Below are positions 8,852-19,473 of a stretch of DNA of 64,000 nt, piece after piece. The translations under genes and the position numbers were made by a program. Location: assembly GCF_900142085.1 (NCBI RefSeq), contig NZ_FQZQ01000001.1, positions 62,001 to 126,000 on the forward strand. The letters run 5' to 3'. Below the pieces are notes generated by a model. The model saw only the letters and a program-made list of their open reading frames with translations. It ran no database searches and was not told the origin of the DNA. This DNA comes from Shimia gijangensis. Its GTDB lineage: Bacteria > Pseudomonadota > Alphaproteobacteria > Rhodobacterales > Rhodobacteraceae. The first letter of the stretch is position 1. Each line of letters starts with the position of its first letter.

Positions 8852-9530
8852 AAATGTAGCGATACGGCAAGGAGATTTCTCGCTCCGAGCGGACTTCACC
8901 ATTCAGGCTGGGCAACGTGTCGCTGTTATCGGGCGTTCCGGGGCCGGAAAGTCGACCCTGTTAAGTTTGATTGCGGGGTTCTTTCCGCCTGAAGAGGGCA
9001 GCGTCTTGTTCGATGGTCAGAATATGACCAAGGCCGCGCCCGGTAAGCGCCCGCTTGCCATGCTGTTTCAGGACAACAACCTGTTTCCGCATCTCAGCGT
9101 CGCGCAAAATGTCGGCTTGGGCGTACGTCCCGATCTACGTTTAAATCAGGTGCAGAAGTCCCTTGTTGCCAATGCGATTGAGCGGGTTGGGCTATCCGGT
9201 CTTGAAGATCGCAAGCCTGCACAGCTTTCAGGTGGTCAACAAAGCCGCGTCGCGCTGGCGCGTATTTTGGTGCAAGATAAGCCGTTGGTTCTGCTGGACG
9301 AACCCTTTGCAGCGCTGGGCCCTGCACTCAAGATCGAAATGCTGGATTTGGTAGCGGAAGTGCTTGAGGAAACTGGTGCAGCGCTGTTGATGGTGTCACA
9401 CGATCCGCAAGACGCGCGCCGCATCGCGCCGATGACGGTGCTTGTGGCTGACGGAGTCGCGTACGCACCGACCGAGACTGGCGCATTGCTGGATAACCCA
9501 CCGCCTGCGCTAAAGGCTTACCTTGGTTGA
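8838..9530 (+). CDS. thiQ: Thiamine ABC transporter, ATP-binding subunit
   Basis: 230 residues with Walker A GRSGAGKST, signature LSGGQQSR, Walker B LVLLDEPFAALGP and the switch His in VSHDP. The start is taken as GTG at 8838 because GGAGGA lies 7 nt upstream and the protein then begins MLTLENVAIR, the normal ABC start; an ATG at 8799 would add 13 residues with no counterpart in the family. It overlaps thiP by 14 bp. It powers thiamine import with ThiBP. The stop is 4 bp from the convergent fcl stop. Confidence 0.93.
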   Translation: MLTLENVAIRQGDFSLRADFTIQAGQRVAVIGRSGAGKSTLLSLIAGFFPPEEGSVLFDGQNMTKAAPGKRPLAMLFQDNNLFPHLSVAQNVGLGVRPDLRLNQVQKSLVANAIERVGLSGLEDRKPAQLSGGQQSRVALARILVQDKPLVLLDEPFAALGPALKIEMLDLVAEVLEETGAALLMVSHDPQDARRIAPMTVLVADGVAYAPTETGALLDNPPPALKAYLG

Positions 9531-9534
9531 CCTG

Positions 9535-10509
9535 TTACTTTGAGCGTAGATTATTGGGTCCCTGCGCGAGAAACCACTCGTAGGTTCCACGAATTCCCTC
9601 TTCAAGTTCCGTCGAGTAGGTCCATCCCAATCGGGCCAGTCGACTGACGTCCATCAGTTTGCGTGGCGCGCCGTCGGGCTTGGTTGAATCAAACGACAGT
9701 TTCCCTTCAAAGCCGGTCACTTTTGCGACGGTTTCCGCCAATTCGCGAATGGTCACGTCGGTGCCAGAACCGACATTGATGTGGCTGAGCATCTCCTGGG
9801 TTTCGCGTTTGTAAGTGTCCGGATCGAGATCCATCACAAACAGCGAAGCCGCGGCCATATCGTCCACGTGCAGGAATTCGCGCATCGGTGTGCCGGTGCC
9901 CCAGATCACGACCTCGTCTGCACTGGTTTGCGCGGCTTCGTGGAAACGGCGGATCAGGGCAGGCAGAACGTGGCTGTTTTCAGGGTGGAAGTTATCGCCG
10001 GGCCCATAAAGATTGGTTGGCATCACCGAACGATAATCAACGCCATACTGACGATTATAGCTTTCACACAGTTTGATCCCGGCAATCTTGGCCACCGCGT
10101 AGGGCTCGTTGGTGGGCTCAAGTTCGCCCGTCAGCAGCGCATCTTCGCGCATCGGCTGTTCGGCCATTTTTGGGTAGATACAGCTGGACCCCAGTTGCAG
10201 CAGATTTTGCACGCCTGCCTCATAGGCCTGATGGATGACGTTGCATTCCATCATCAGGTTTTCGTAGATAAATTGCGCCGGATAGTTGTTGTTGGCGACA
10301 ATTCCGCCAACCTTGGCCGCCGCCAGAATCACCTGATTGGGAAGCACAGATTGCATGAACTCCCGCACGTCGGCCTGATCGGTCAGGTCCAGTTCCGTGC
10401 TGGTACGTGTAATGATTTCAATGTTTGCTCCGGCGTTCTTGCGGGCCTGCAACTGTCGCAGGATCGCGCCGCCCACCATACCCCGGTGGCCTGCAACAAA
10501 AATCTTCAT
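9535..10509 (-). CDS. fcl: GDP-L-fucose synthase
   Basis: 324-residue short-chain dehydrogenase/reductase. It converts GDP-4-keto-6-deoxy-D-mannose to GDP-L-fucose with NADPH (3,5-epimerisation and 4-reduction). The N-terminal Rossmann motif GHRGMVGGA, the catalytic YxxxK in [18 protein letters not shown] and [21 protein letters not shown] are characteristic. Downstream of gmd on the same strand with a 4-bp gap, so the two genes form the complete GDP-mannose to GDP-L-fucose branch. No glycosyltransferases are adjacent. Confidence 0.96.
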   Translation of the reverse strand: MKIFVAGHRGMVGGAILRQLQARKNAGANIEIITRTSTELDLTDQADVREFMQSVLPNQVILAAAKVGGIVANNNYPAQFIYENLMMECNVIHQAYEAGVQNLLQLGSSCIYPKMAEQPMREDALLTGELEPTNEPYAVAKIAGIKLCESYNRQYGVDYRSVMPTNLYGPGDNFHPENSHVLPALIRRFHEAAQTSADEVVIWGTGTPMREFLHVDDMAAASLFVMDLDPDTYKRETQEMLSHINVGSGTDVTIRELAETVAKVTGFEGKLSFDSTKPDGAPRKLMDVSRLARLGWTYSTELEEGIRGTYEWFLAQGPNNLRSK

Positions 10510-10513
10510 GGAT

Positions 10514-11632
10514 CTATCCTTCGATCGACACAGGCACGTCCATGCCGTGTTCTTTCAACAGGGCATAGCGTTGCGAGGCCTTTAGGTCCTCGGCCACCAT
10601 TTCAGCACACATCTCCTGAACCGTGATCTCCGGCACCCAACCCAGTTTATCCTTGGCCTTGGCGGGATCGCCCAACAGGGTTTCCACTTCAGCAGGGCGG
10701 AAGTAACGCGGATCAATGCGCATGACAACATCGCCAACCTTCAGCCCCGGCGCATTGTCACCTGTGATTGCAGATACCGTGGCAACTTCATCAAGGCCTG
10801 TGCCTACAAAGGCCAGCTTAATCCCCAGTTCACTTGCGGACCATTCAATGAATTGACGCACAGAGTACTGCACCCCGGTGGCGATCACAAAATCTTCTGG
10901 CGAGCCCTGCTGCAGCATCATCCACTGCATTCGCACATAGTCTTTGGCATGGCCCCAATCGCGCAGGGCATCGATGTTGCCCATATAGAGGCAATCTTCC
11001 AGACCTTGGGCAATATTGGCCAGTCCACGTGTAATTTTGCGTGTCACAAAGGTCTCACCCCGGCGCGGGCTTTCGTGATTAAACAGGATGCCGTTGCAGG
11101 CATACATTCCGTAAGCTTCGCGGTAGTTCACGGTGATCCAATAGGCGTACATCTTGGCCACGGCATAGGGGCTACGCGGGTGGAAAGGGGTGGTCTCGGT
11201 TTGCGGTGTTTCCTGCACCAGACCGTAAAGCTCAGACGTCGAGGCCTGATAAAAGCGGGTCTTCTTTTCCATCCCAAGAAAACGAATGGCCTCAAGCAAT
11301 CGCAAAGTGCCCATGGCGTCTACATCGGCGGTATACTCCGGTGCCTCAAAGCTGACAGCAACATGGGATTGCGCCCCAAGGTTATACACTTCGTCAGGCT
11401 GTACTTCCTGAAGGATACGGGTGAGATTCGACGAATCCGTCAGGTCTCCGTAATGCAGTTTAAAGCGTGCCTGATCCGTGTGCGGATCCTCGTATATATG
11501 ATCCACGCGCTGAGTGTTGAACGAAGACGCGCGGCGTTTGATGCCATGCACCTCATAGCCCTTTTCCAGCAGAAACTCGGCCAAATACGACCCATCCTGG
11601 CCTGTGATGCCGGTGATTAATGCTTTCTTCAT
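10514..11632 (-). CDS. gmd: GDP-mannose 4,6-dehydratase
   Basis: 372 residues. It dehydrates GDP-D-mannose to GDP-4-keto-6-deoxy-D-mannose, the substrate of the adjacent Fcl. Visible are the nucleotide-binding [20 protein letters not shown], the family-specific [11 protein letters not shown], the Ser/Thr-Glu pair in [10 protein letters not shown] and YxxxK in [12 protein letters not shown]. First gene of the gmd-fcl pair; product used for fucosylated surface polysaccharide or lipopolysaccharide. Confidence 0.97.
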   Translation of the reverse strand: MKKALITGITGQDGSYLAEFLLEKGYEVHGIKRRASSFNTQRVDHIYEDPHTDQARFKLHYGDLTDSSNLTRILQEVQPDEVYNLGAQSHVAVSFEAPEYTADVDAMGTLRLLEAIRFLGMEKKTRFYQASTSELYGLVQETPQTETTPFHPRSPYAVAKMYAYWITVNYREAYGMYACNGILFNHESPRRGETFVTRKITRGLANIAQGLEDCLYMGNIDALRDWGHAKDYVRMQWMMLQQGSPEDFVIATGVQYSVRQFIEWSASELGIKLAFVGTGLDEVATVSAITGDNAPGLKVGDVVMRIDPRYFRPAEVETLLGDPAKAKDKLGWVPEITVQEMCAEMVAEDLKASQRYALLKEHGMDVPVSIEG

Positions 11633-11960
11633 ACTGGTCTTCCTTCTCTCCGGTAAAGTTCCGGGTCAATGGGCGTGTGGTTGACTTCGTTCACATTTGG
11701 TCAGTTTCAGGAGCTTTTCAACGGAAGAAATCGAGATGAAATCGCGGAAAACCTCAACAAAAGCTCATTCGGCGTATCTGAAAGTCGATGCCAACACATT
11801 ACAGTTCATAACCTTGGGTTTTCATATAGGTCCCAATGGGGGAAGTGAATGATGGATTGCGAGGATTATACCGACGTCAGAAAATGGGAATGTGCTTGTT
11901 TCTCATGATGCGCCAAGACGCGCAGGCCCAGCAGCTGCATCAGTTCATACTCTGGGGGAG
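11633..11960. other. Intergenic region upstream of gmd
   Basis: 328 bp between the gmd start and tRNA-Val. It should hold the gmd promoter (minus strand). I see no protein-coding frame with a ribosome-binding site, no strong hairpin and no copy of the tRNA 3' end that would suggest an attachment site. Confidence 0.6.
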
Positions 11961-12036
<76 letters not shown>

Positions 12037-12135
12037 GAGTGGCGCGGGTTTAGCCAATGATGAGAACAAGCGCAAGACCCTTAATTGCACTTCTGTCGAA
12101 TTGACAGCAACGGGCTGGCCGTGTCTCAATTGGGC

Positions 12136-12600
12136 ATGACATTTAGCCCCGTAGATCATCAAACCCATGCCACACGGAAATTCCACGAATTTCGAGTTGG
12201 AGAAGTGTTTCGCGCCCCATCGCGCACCATGACAGAAGGTGTTTTTGCAGCGTTTCAGGCCGCCAGTGGTGACAACCACCCCATTCACTACGACCGCGCC
12301 TATCTTCAACGTCTGGGGCATCGTGACTTGATGGCCCATGGCTATCAGACCTTGATTCAAGCTGCGATTGGAGCAAGCCCTCTGGCACATGAAATGGGCG
12401 AAGCGCTGATCGGGTTTTTGGAGCAATCCTCTAAGTTTCTGGCCCCTGTTTACTGCGGTGATACCCTGTACCCGAGCTTTGTCGTGTCCGAGTTAAAGAA
12501 AAACACAACGACCGGCGTGCTGACAGTGGATATCAGCATTCACAACCAAGACGGCGTGAAAGTTGTCGAGGGGCATCAATCCTATCTTATGCATCTGTAA
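12136..12600 (+). CDS. MaoC-like (hotdog) dehydratase
   Basis: 154 residues. The single-domain hotdog hydratase signature is present: FQAASGDNHPIHYDRAYLQRLGHRDLMAHGYQ carries the catalytic Asp-His pair of (R)-specific enoyl-CoA hydratases (MaoC/PhaJ type). Likely hydrates or dehydrates an acyl-CoA; the exact substrate is unknown. The start is uncertain: ATG at 12136 gives a short leader before the domain (RKFHEFRVGEVF), while GTG at 12121 and TTG at 12085 are also in frame; none has a clear Shine-Dalgarno. It stands alone, 99 bp from tRNA-Val in the opposite orientation. Confidence 0.8.
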   Translation: MTFSPVDHQTHATRKFHEFRVGEVFRAPSRTMTEGVFAAFQAASGDNHPIHYDRAYLQRLGHRDLMAHGYQTLIQAAIGASPLAHEMGEALIGFLEQSSKFLAPVYCGDTLYPSFVVSELKKNTTTGVLTVDISIHNQDGVKVVEGHQSYLMHL

Positions 12601-13026
12601 ACAGGGACCTCAGAGGCGCAAAGACCGGCAGAGTGAACTTTGTCGGCGTTATCGCACAAATCTGTTGTCGGATTTCTTTTGGAATGTAGGACTCCGCGAA
12701 CCCGTTCGCGAACATCGCCCAAGTTAAAGGAAAAAATCAGAAACAGAACTCCAAAGAATTCGTCGCAACTATTTGAATAAACATGTTTTTATTTTTTCCA
12801 AACGAACCCACTTCTTACCCCCCTTTTTAATAAGAAGATGTTGTCGGAGTGACAAATCTTTAGCATTTTGCAGATCGAATTTCACGATTTCAGTTAAGAA
12901 ATTGGCATTTTTTTTAAATCACATCTTCTTCTTTATTTTTGCGATTTTCAGCTTCCGGCCTTTTTGCCTGAAACAGAAGTTAACTTTGGCGTTGCGAGAA
13001 CTGCGTGGTCCAGTAGTCTCTTGCGA
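12601..13026. other. AT-rich intergenic region
   Basis: 426 bp without a convincing gene. From about 12770 to 12960 the base composition falls well below the surroundings, with runs such as TTTTTATTTTTTCC and CATTTTTTTTAAATC. A short perfect inverted repeat, CGCGAAC-CC-GTTCGCG, lies at 12695-12710 and could be an operator or a remnant. The region probably carries the promoter of the GFA gene at 13027. The composition change marks the left edge of the accessory-looking stretch that runs to gyrB. Confidence 0.5.
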
Positions 13027-13452
13027 ATGAACAAATCGTATACTGGAAAGTGCTTGTGTGGCGAGGTGTCATACGTCGCCGATGGACTGCCAGTCGTTGT
13101 TGCACAATGTCATTGTGAAGAGTGCCGTCGACTTAGCGGAACTGGCCATTCTGTAGGAGTCATGTTCAGGTCGAACGCCGTCTCCTTAAGTGGGGACCCA
13201 AACGAGTTTAGCTATTCGTCCAGCAAGGGTTCGAAAGTCACAAAAGGGTTTTGTTCGAACTGCGGAAGTCACATCTATGGAACGAATACCAGGACGCCTG
13301 ATCATCTGACGCTGACGCTTGGTACAATGGATGATACGACCGGACTGGAAGTCCAAGTCGTGATTTTTGAGCAAGATAAACCGCACTGGGACCGGCTTGG
13401 TAAGGATGTCGTTTCATTCAAGACCCAGCCAGATTGGAAACCAGAAGACTGA
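13027..13452 (+). CDS. GFA-family (CENP-V/glutathione-dependent formaldehyde-activating-like) zinc protein
   Basis: 141 residues with the full GFA zinc-ligand set: GKCLCGEVSY, QCHCEECRRLSG and KGFCSNCGSHIYG. The prototype, Gfa of Paracoccus, was described as accelerating the condensation of formaldehyde with glutathione; most family members have no proven activity. ATG at 13027 is used because the conserved domain begins at SYTGKCLCGE; a longer frame from 12964 runs into AT-rich noncoding sequence. A second GFA gene occurs at 58950. Confidence 0.85.
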   Translation: MNKSYTGKCLCGEVSYVADGLPVVVAQCHCEECRRLSGTGHSVGVMFRSNAVSLSGDPNEFSYSSSKGSKVTKGFCSNCGSHIYGTNTRTPDHLTLTLGTMDDTTGLEVQVVIFEQDKPHWDRLGKDVVSFKTQPDWKPED

Positions 13453-13557
13453 GTAGTTGCTGCGTGAGCCTACAAAGGCGGGCCTCAAAGCAAACACTGA
13501 CAATTTGGATGCGTAACACTATAACACGTAGCCAGCCAATTTAATTGGAGATGACCT

Positions 13558-14550
13558 GTGAAACCTCGCCTTTTGGAAGTTTTGGAAACTGAAAAACCCA
13601 TCTTATCCGCACCGATGGCTGGAGCCGTTGGCCCCGAACTTGTGGCTGCAGTTTGCAATGCCGGGGGCTATGGGGTCGTGCCGCTGTGGGAAATACCCGA
13701 AGAAGATGTAGGTGCAAAAATTGACGAACTGAGAGAACTGACCGACAGGAACTTCGCTGTTATTCTGAATATGTCATTTCCTTACGAAAAACAGTTGGAA
13801 ACCTGCATTAATAAAGGCGTTCATGGCGTTTCTCTTTTCTGGGGAGTGGAACCGAAAGCCATAGCACGCGCAAAAGCTGGAGGCCTGGTTGTTTTAGCAA
13901 GCGTCGGAAATGCGAACGAGGCCAGAATTGCTGCAGATGCTGGTGCGGATGTCATCGTAGCTCAAGGCTGGGAGGCAGGTGGACATGTGTGGGGGCAGGT
14001 TTCGACTATGGCACTCATTCCGGCAGTGGCTGATGCGGTTGATCTCCCAGTCGTGGCCGCAGGCGGGATTTCAGACGGGCGTGGAATGGCTGCCGCATTG
14101 ATGCTTGGAGCATCAGGTGTTTGGATTGGAACACGTCTATTGGCGAGCCCCGAGGCGACGATCCATAAAGAATACCGATCCCGTATCCTGCAGGCATCCG
14201 AGGCCGATACCCAATGGGCCCACGATCTATACGATGTTGATTGGCCAGATGCACCTCACCGTACACTGATCAACTCGACATCAAGAACCTGGGCAGAAGC
14301 TGGAAGCCCCGCTCCTGGTGAAAGACCAAATGAAAAAGAAATGATTGGTCAAGATTCCGCAGGTGAGCCAGTTGAGCGCTACCAAAGCTACACACCGCAA
14401 CCCCAAACTGTCGGCAATGTGGAGGCGATGTCGCTCTGGTCAGGTCAAGGCGTGTCTTTGGTTCGCGAAGTCATGCCCGTATCTGATATCGTTGAAGAAA
14501 TTCATCGTGATGCGAAGAAGTGCCTGCGGGCAGGTACCTCAGTTCTTTAG
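13558..14550 (+). CDS. Nitronate monooxygenase / 2-nitropropane dioxygenase-family flavoprotein
   Basis: 330-residue FMN-binding TIM barrel. Evidence is PILSAPMAGAVGPELVAAVCNAGGYGVV at the N terminus, DVIVAQGWEAGGHVW with the family His, and PVVAAGGISDGRGMAAALMLGASGVWIGTRLLAS for phosphate binding. Members oxidise alkyl nitronates (for example propionate-3-nitronate) to carbonyl compounds; related enzymes are enoyl reductases. GTG start with TTGGAG 8 nt before it. It precedes an imine-reductase-like gene; both act on nitrogen compounds, though they are 200 bp apart and need not be cotranscribed. Confidence 0.88.
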   Translation: MKPRLLEVLETEKPILSAPMAGAVGPELVAAVCNAGGYGVVPLWEIPEEDVGAKIDELRELTDRNFAVILNMSFPYEKQLETCINKGVHGVSLFWGVEPKAIARAKAGGLVVLASVGNANEARIAADAGADVIVAQGWEAGGHVWGQVSTMALIPAVADAVDLPVVAAGGISDGRGMAAALMLGASGVWIGTRLLASPEATIHKEYRSRILQASEADTQWAHDLYDVDWPDAPHRTLINSTSRTWAEAGSPAPGERPNEKEMIGQDSAGEPVERYQSYTPQPQTVGNVEAMSLWSGQGVSLVREVMPVSDIVEEIHRDAKKCLRAGTSVL

Positions 14551-14752
14551 GCAAACACCCTGAGCATGTATTCAGAAATGAAGCGCGCTGTTTTTTGTCG
14601 TGACATTTTTCAATGTGGTGGAGGCAAGATGGCCTTAACGCCTGCCCAATAGGAGGGCCACAAGATTCAAAAGTAACAGCATTAACTTCAGCCAGGCCAT
14701 TTTCAATGGCCTTCGGCTGCAATAGCCTCATTCAAGAAAAGGGGAGAAGCCA

Positions 14753-15619
14753 ATGGCCGACATTGCCTTTATAGGGTTAGGGAACATGGGCTTGGTTCTG
14801 GCGAAGACGGCCGCAAAAGCTGGCTTTGATACAGTCGTTTGGAACAGAACAGCCGACAAAGCCAAGCCGCTTCAGGAACTGGGACTGATCGTTGCGGCTG
14901 GCCCAAAGGAGGCCATTCTGACGAGCCCCGTCATAGTGGTTTGTGTCTACGACTACGAAGCCGCTGACGAAATTCTGAGACAAGTGGGTTGCGCCGAAGC
15001 TCTGGAAGGACGCGTTTTGGTTCAATTGACGACCGCCACGCCACGAACCGCCAAGGCAACGCATGACTGGGCGCTACAACAGGGCATCTTCTACCTTGAC
15101 GGTGAGATTATTGCCTACCCATCCGATATTGGCAGCGATGCGGCTCGCATACTTGTTTCCGGCGACGAGAAAGCCCTGGTTACAGCGGCTCCGCTGTTAC
15201 GCGCGTTTGCACCTGAAATCGAGTATCTCGGCAGCGACCCGAGCAAAGCTTCCGCGCTAAATTTGGCGACTTTGTCCGCAAGTCTTGGCCGGATCATCGG
15301 AACACTTAACGGTGCCGCGATTTGCGAAGCGGCCAACATACCTTTGGACCAGTTTTACAAAAACATTACGAAGGACGCGGATCAAGACAGTGATGCCTTG
15401 ATTAAGAGTTTGAAAAAGATTGCATCTGGCGACCTTGAGACGGCGGAAGCCACCGTGGAGGTTTGGGCGGGCACTTCTGACTACATGACGGAATTTGCAG
15501 TCGAGGCAGGATACAGCCCGGAGATATCCGAATTCATGCGCAAGCTCTTCGATAAGGCCATCAAGAAGGGGTTTGGAAACCACGACGTAGGGGCATTGAT
15601 CAACATCTTGCGATCTTAG
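14753..15619 (+). CDS. NAD(P)-dependent oxidoreductase of the imine reductase / beta-hydroxyacid dehydrogenase group
   Basis: 288 residues. The N-terminal Rossmann fold reads FIGLGNMGLVLAKTAAKAGF then VVWNRTADKAKPLQELG, and VCVYDYEAADEIL and YLDGEIIAYPSDIGSD follow. Those last signatures fit the imine reductase (IRED) branch better than 3-hydroxyisobutyrate dehydrogenases. The catalytic Lys of hydroxyacid dehydrogenases is absent: the equivalent helix reads ASALNLATL, placing Asn170 where IREDs carry Asp or Tyr. The start has GGGGAG 8 nt upstream. Likely reduces a cyclic imine or related compound with NADPH; substrate unknown. Confidence 0.8.
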   Translation: MADIAFIGLGNMGLVLAKTAAKAGFDTVVWNRTADKAKPLQELGLIVAAGPKEAILTSPVIVVCVYDYEAADEILRQVGCAEALEGRVLVQLTTATPRTAKATHDWALQQGIFYLDGEIIAYPSDIGSDAARILVSGDEKALVTAAPLLRAFAPEIEYLGSDPSKASALNLATLSASLGRIIGTLNGAAICEAANIPLDQFYKNITKDADQDSDALIKSLKKIASGDLETAEATVEVWAGTSDYMTEFAVEAGYSPEISEFMRKLFDKAIKKGFGNHDVGALINILRS

Positions 15620-15660
15620 AAGCAACGGTAAACTTGAATTAGTCTCAATGTGATCTGACA

Positions 15661-15694
15661 CCGTCCCCTTCCCAGCAAGCTGAAATGGGGACGG
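15661..15694. repeat. Inverted repeat (8-bp arms), possible IS end
   Basis: CCGTCCCC at 15661-15668 is complementary to GGGGACGG at 15687-15694. No T-run follows on either strand, so a terminator is unlikely. It lies 75 bp before the possible transposase remnant and may belong to the left end of that element (inference). Confidence 0.4.
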
Positions 15695-15768
15695 CACATC
15701 TCTTGAAGGAGATGATGGTTGTCCGTTTTGATGGTGATGCACACCAACCACAAAACGAGGAAACCACA

Positions 15769-15843
15769 ATGTTGAATACTACCGACAAGATCATCAAACT
15801 GTCCGTCGTCAGGGTTTTTGGAACCAATGGCTACGTAAACTAA
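15769..15843 (+). mobile_element. Possible IS481-type transposase N-terminal remnant
   Basis: 24-codon open frame with CGAGG 8 nt upstream. It begins MLNTTDKIIK, which resembles the remembered start of IS481-family transposases (MNTTDKIIKHKVGLLNLAEE), then changes abruptly to unrelated sequence and a stop. If the resemblance holds, this is the stub of an insertion sequence whose body was deleted, joining it to the pseudogene that follows. The match is short and could be chance; a genuine 24-residue peptide is an alternative. Confidence 0.4.
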
Positions 15844-15878
15844 GAGAGAGTTTGGCTCATCTGGTTTGTTTGATTATG

Positions 15879-16471
15879 CGGCCTGCGTTTGTTGCACAGC
15901 AGCGATATGCAGATTGCACCTATATTATGCCATTGGGCGGATCGAGCGCCCAAGGTGCACTGGGCTATGTCAGTGCTGCAGCAGAAATTGCCAGCCAAGC
16001 GACGCAGGAAGGTATCGAGTTTGATGCCTAGTACACGCCACTGGCAGCGGCGGTACGCAGGCGGTTTTGATCGTTGGATTTTCGGCACTTGGGGTCAATC
16101 TGCCCATCCATGGCGTTTCCGTGAAGTATGACGCTGCCGCGATGGCACCAATTGTTCAGAGCCTTGTTCACCAAACCGCCGAATTGTTTTCACCTGACAC
16201 TCTATCTTCTCCATTGTCCTTGGCAATCTCAGACAGCTTTATTGGCGAAGCCTACGGGTTACCGACACCGGCAGGCCTCGAGGCCTTACGTATGTTGGCC
16301 CAGGTGGAATGGATTTTGATCGACCCGGTCTACACATCGAAAGCAATGGCCTGGCTCATTGACGCGATAAAGAGCGGAACATTTACTTCGGATCAACGGA
16401 TCCTCTTTCTGCACACAGGCGGCTCTTCCAGTCTGTTTGGTTACTCTGATCTTGTTTTACCCGATCAGTAA
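15879..16471 (+). pseudogene. D-cysteine desulfhydrase / ACC deaminase-family pseudogene (5'-truncated, frameshifted)
   Basis: Two frames together encode the C-terminal part of a PLP-dependent D-cysteine desulfhydrase/ACC deaminase. Frame one (from 15879) reads YIMPLGGSSAQGALGYVSAA and ends EGIEFDA followed by a stop at about 16029. The next frame resumes VHATGSGGTQAVLIVGFSAL and continues to LEALRMLAQVEWILIDPVYT and LFLHTGGSSSLFGY, ending at 16471. The N-terminal half with the PLP lysine is missing, and Trp sits where Gly is usual in VEGIL and MAGLI. This is a decayed gene, not a functional short protein. Confidence 0.82.
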
Positions 16472-16867
16472 TCGTTTCAGCTTTTTCTGCCAATTTCCGT
16501 CGCGCTAATATCGTTGATGCCTCTTGCCCGGAGTAACCGTGACAGTCGCCCACGCTGCACAGCTGAAGTTTTGGCCGACCCCCTGGGCAAAATTTTCGAC
16601 CGCCTCTCAAAAAGCATTTCTTTCACCGATTTTCGACAAAACTGGAGTTTTTCACCACAATCCGCCCATACTCGCGAGTGCTGCGTTTGCAATTTCCACT
16701 AATCTGGGTTTGCCACAGACCCTCGTTCTCCAGGCGTTCATGTCAGAGTGCAAAATTGTGCCTGAACCTACATCGGGAATCAAAATTCGGTTTGCAACCC
16801 AAGATCCCAAAGTGGCGCTCAACAGTTGATAGATTGAAAGAAAAATTCAGCATTTCATATCAGACTT
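16472..16867. other. Intergenic region between pseudogene and the gyrB-side palindrome
   Basis: About 400 bp. Short open frames exist on both strands but none has a recognisable domain or a good ribosome-binding site. I see no RNA gene. It probably represents further degraded accessory sequence. Confidence 0.5.
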
Positions 16868-16910
16868 CATAATGCCCAAAGTGCTTATACGAAGCACTTT
16901 GGGCATTATG
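16868..16910. repeat. Perfect 19-bp palindrome downstream of gyrB
   Basis: CATAATGCCCAAAGTGCTT (16868-16886), loop ATACG, then its exact reverse complement (16892-16910). It lies 48 bp past the gyrB stop. On the gyrB strand the following bases are AAGTCTGATATG, without a U-tract; on the plus strand an AAAATTTTT run follows. It could act as a gyrB transcript-end hairpin or be a mobile palindromic element. Confidence 0.85.
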
Positions 16911-16958
16911 CGAAAATTTTTGGGTTTCGCGAAGCGCTATGCGCATTCCTACAAGGAA

Positions 16959-19448
<2,490 letters not shown>

Positions 19449-19473
19449 TCAAGATGGGTTCGTTGATTGACCC

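Noticed and set aside
9535-11632. gmd-fcl as part of a capsule or O-antigen locus
   Set aside because: Flanking genes are thiamine transport and a tRNA; no glycosyltransferase, flippase or polymerase is present in the window.
15661-15694. Inverted repeat as a terminator for the imine-reductase-like gene
   Set aside because: The loop is long (18 nt) and no T-run follows on either strand.
16524-16829. 101-codon plus-strand open frame after the pseudogene
   Set aside because: Low-complexity, unrecognised, with no ribosome-binding site; the sequence appears degraded.
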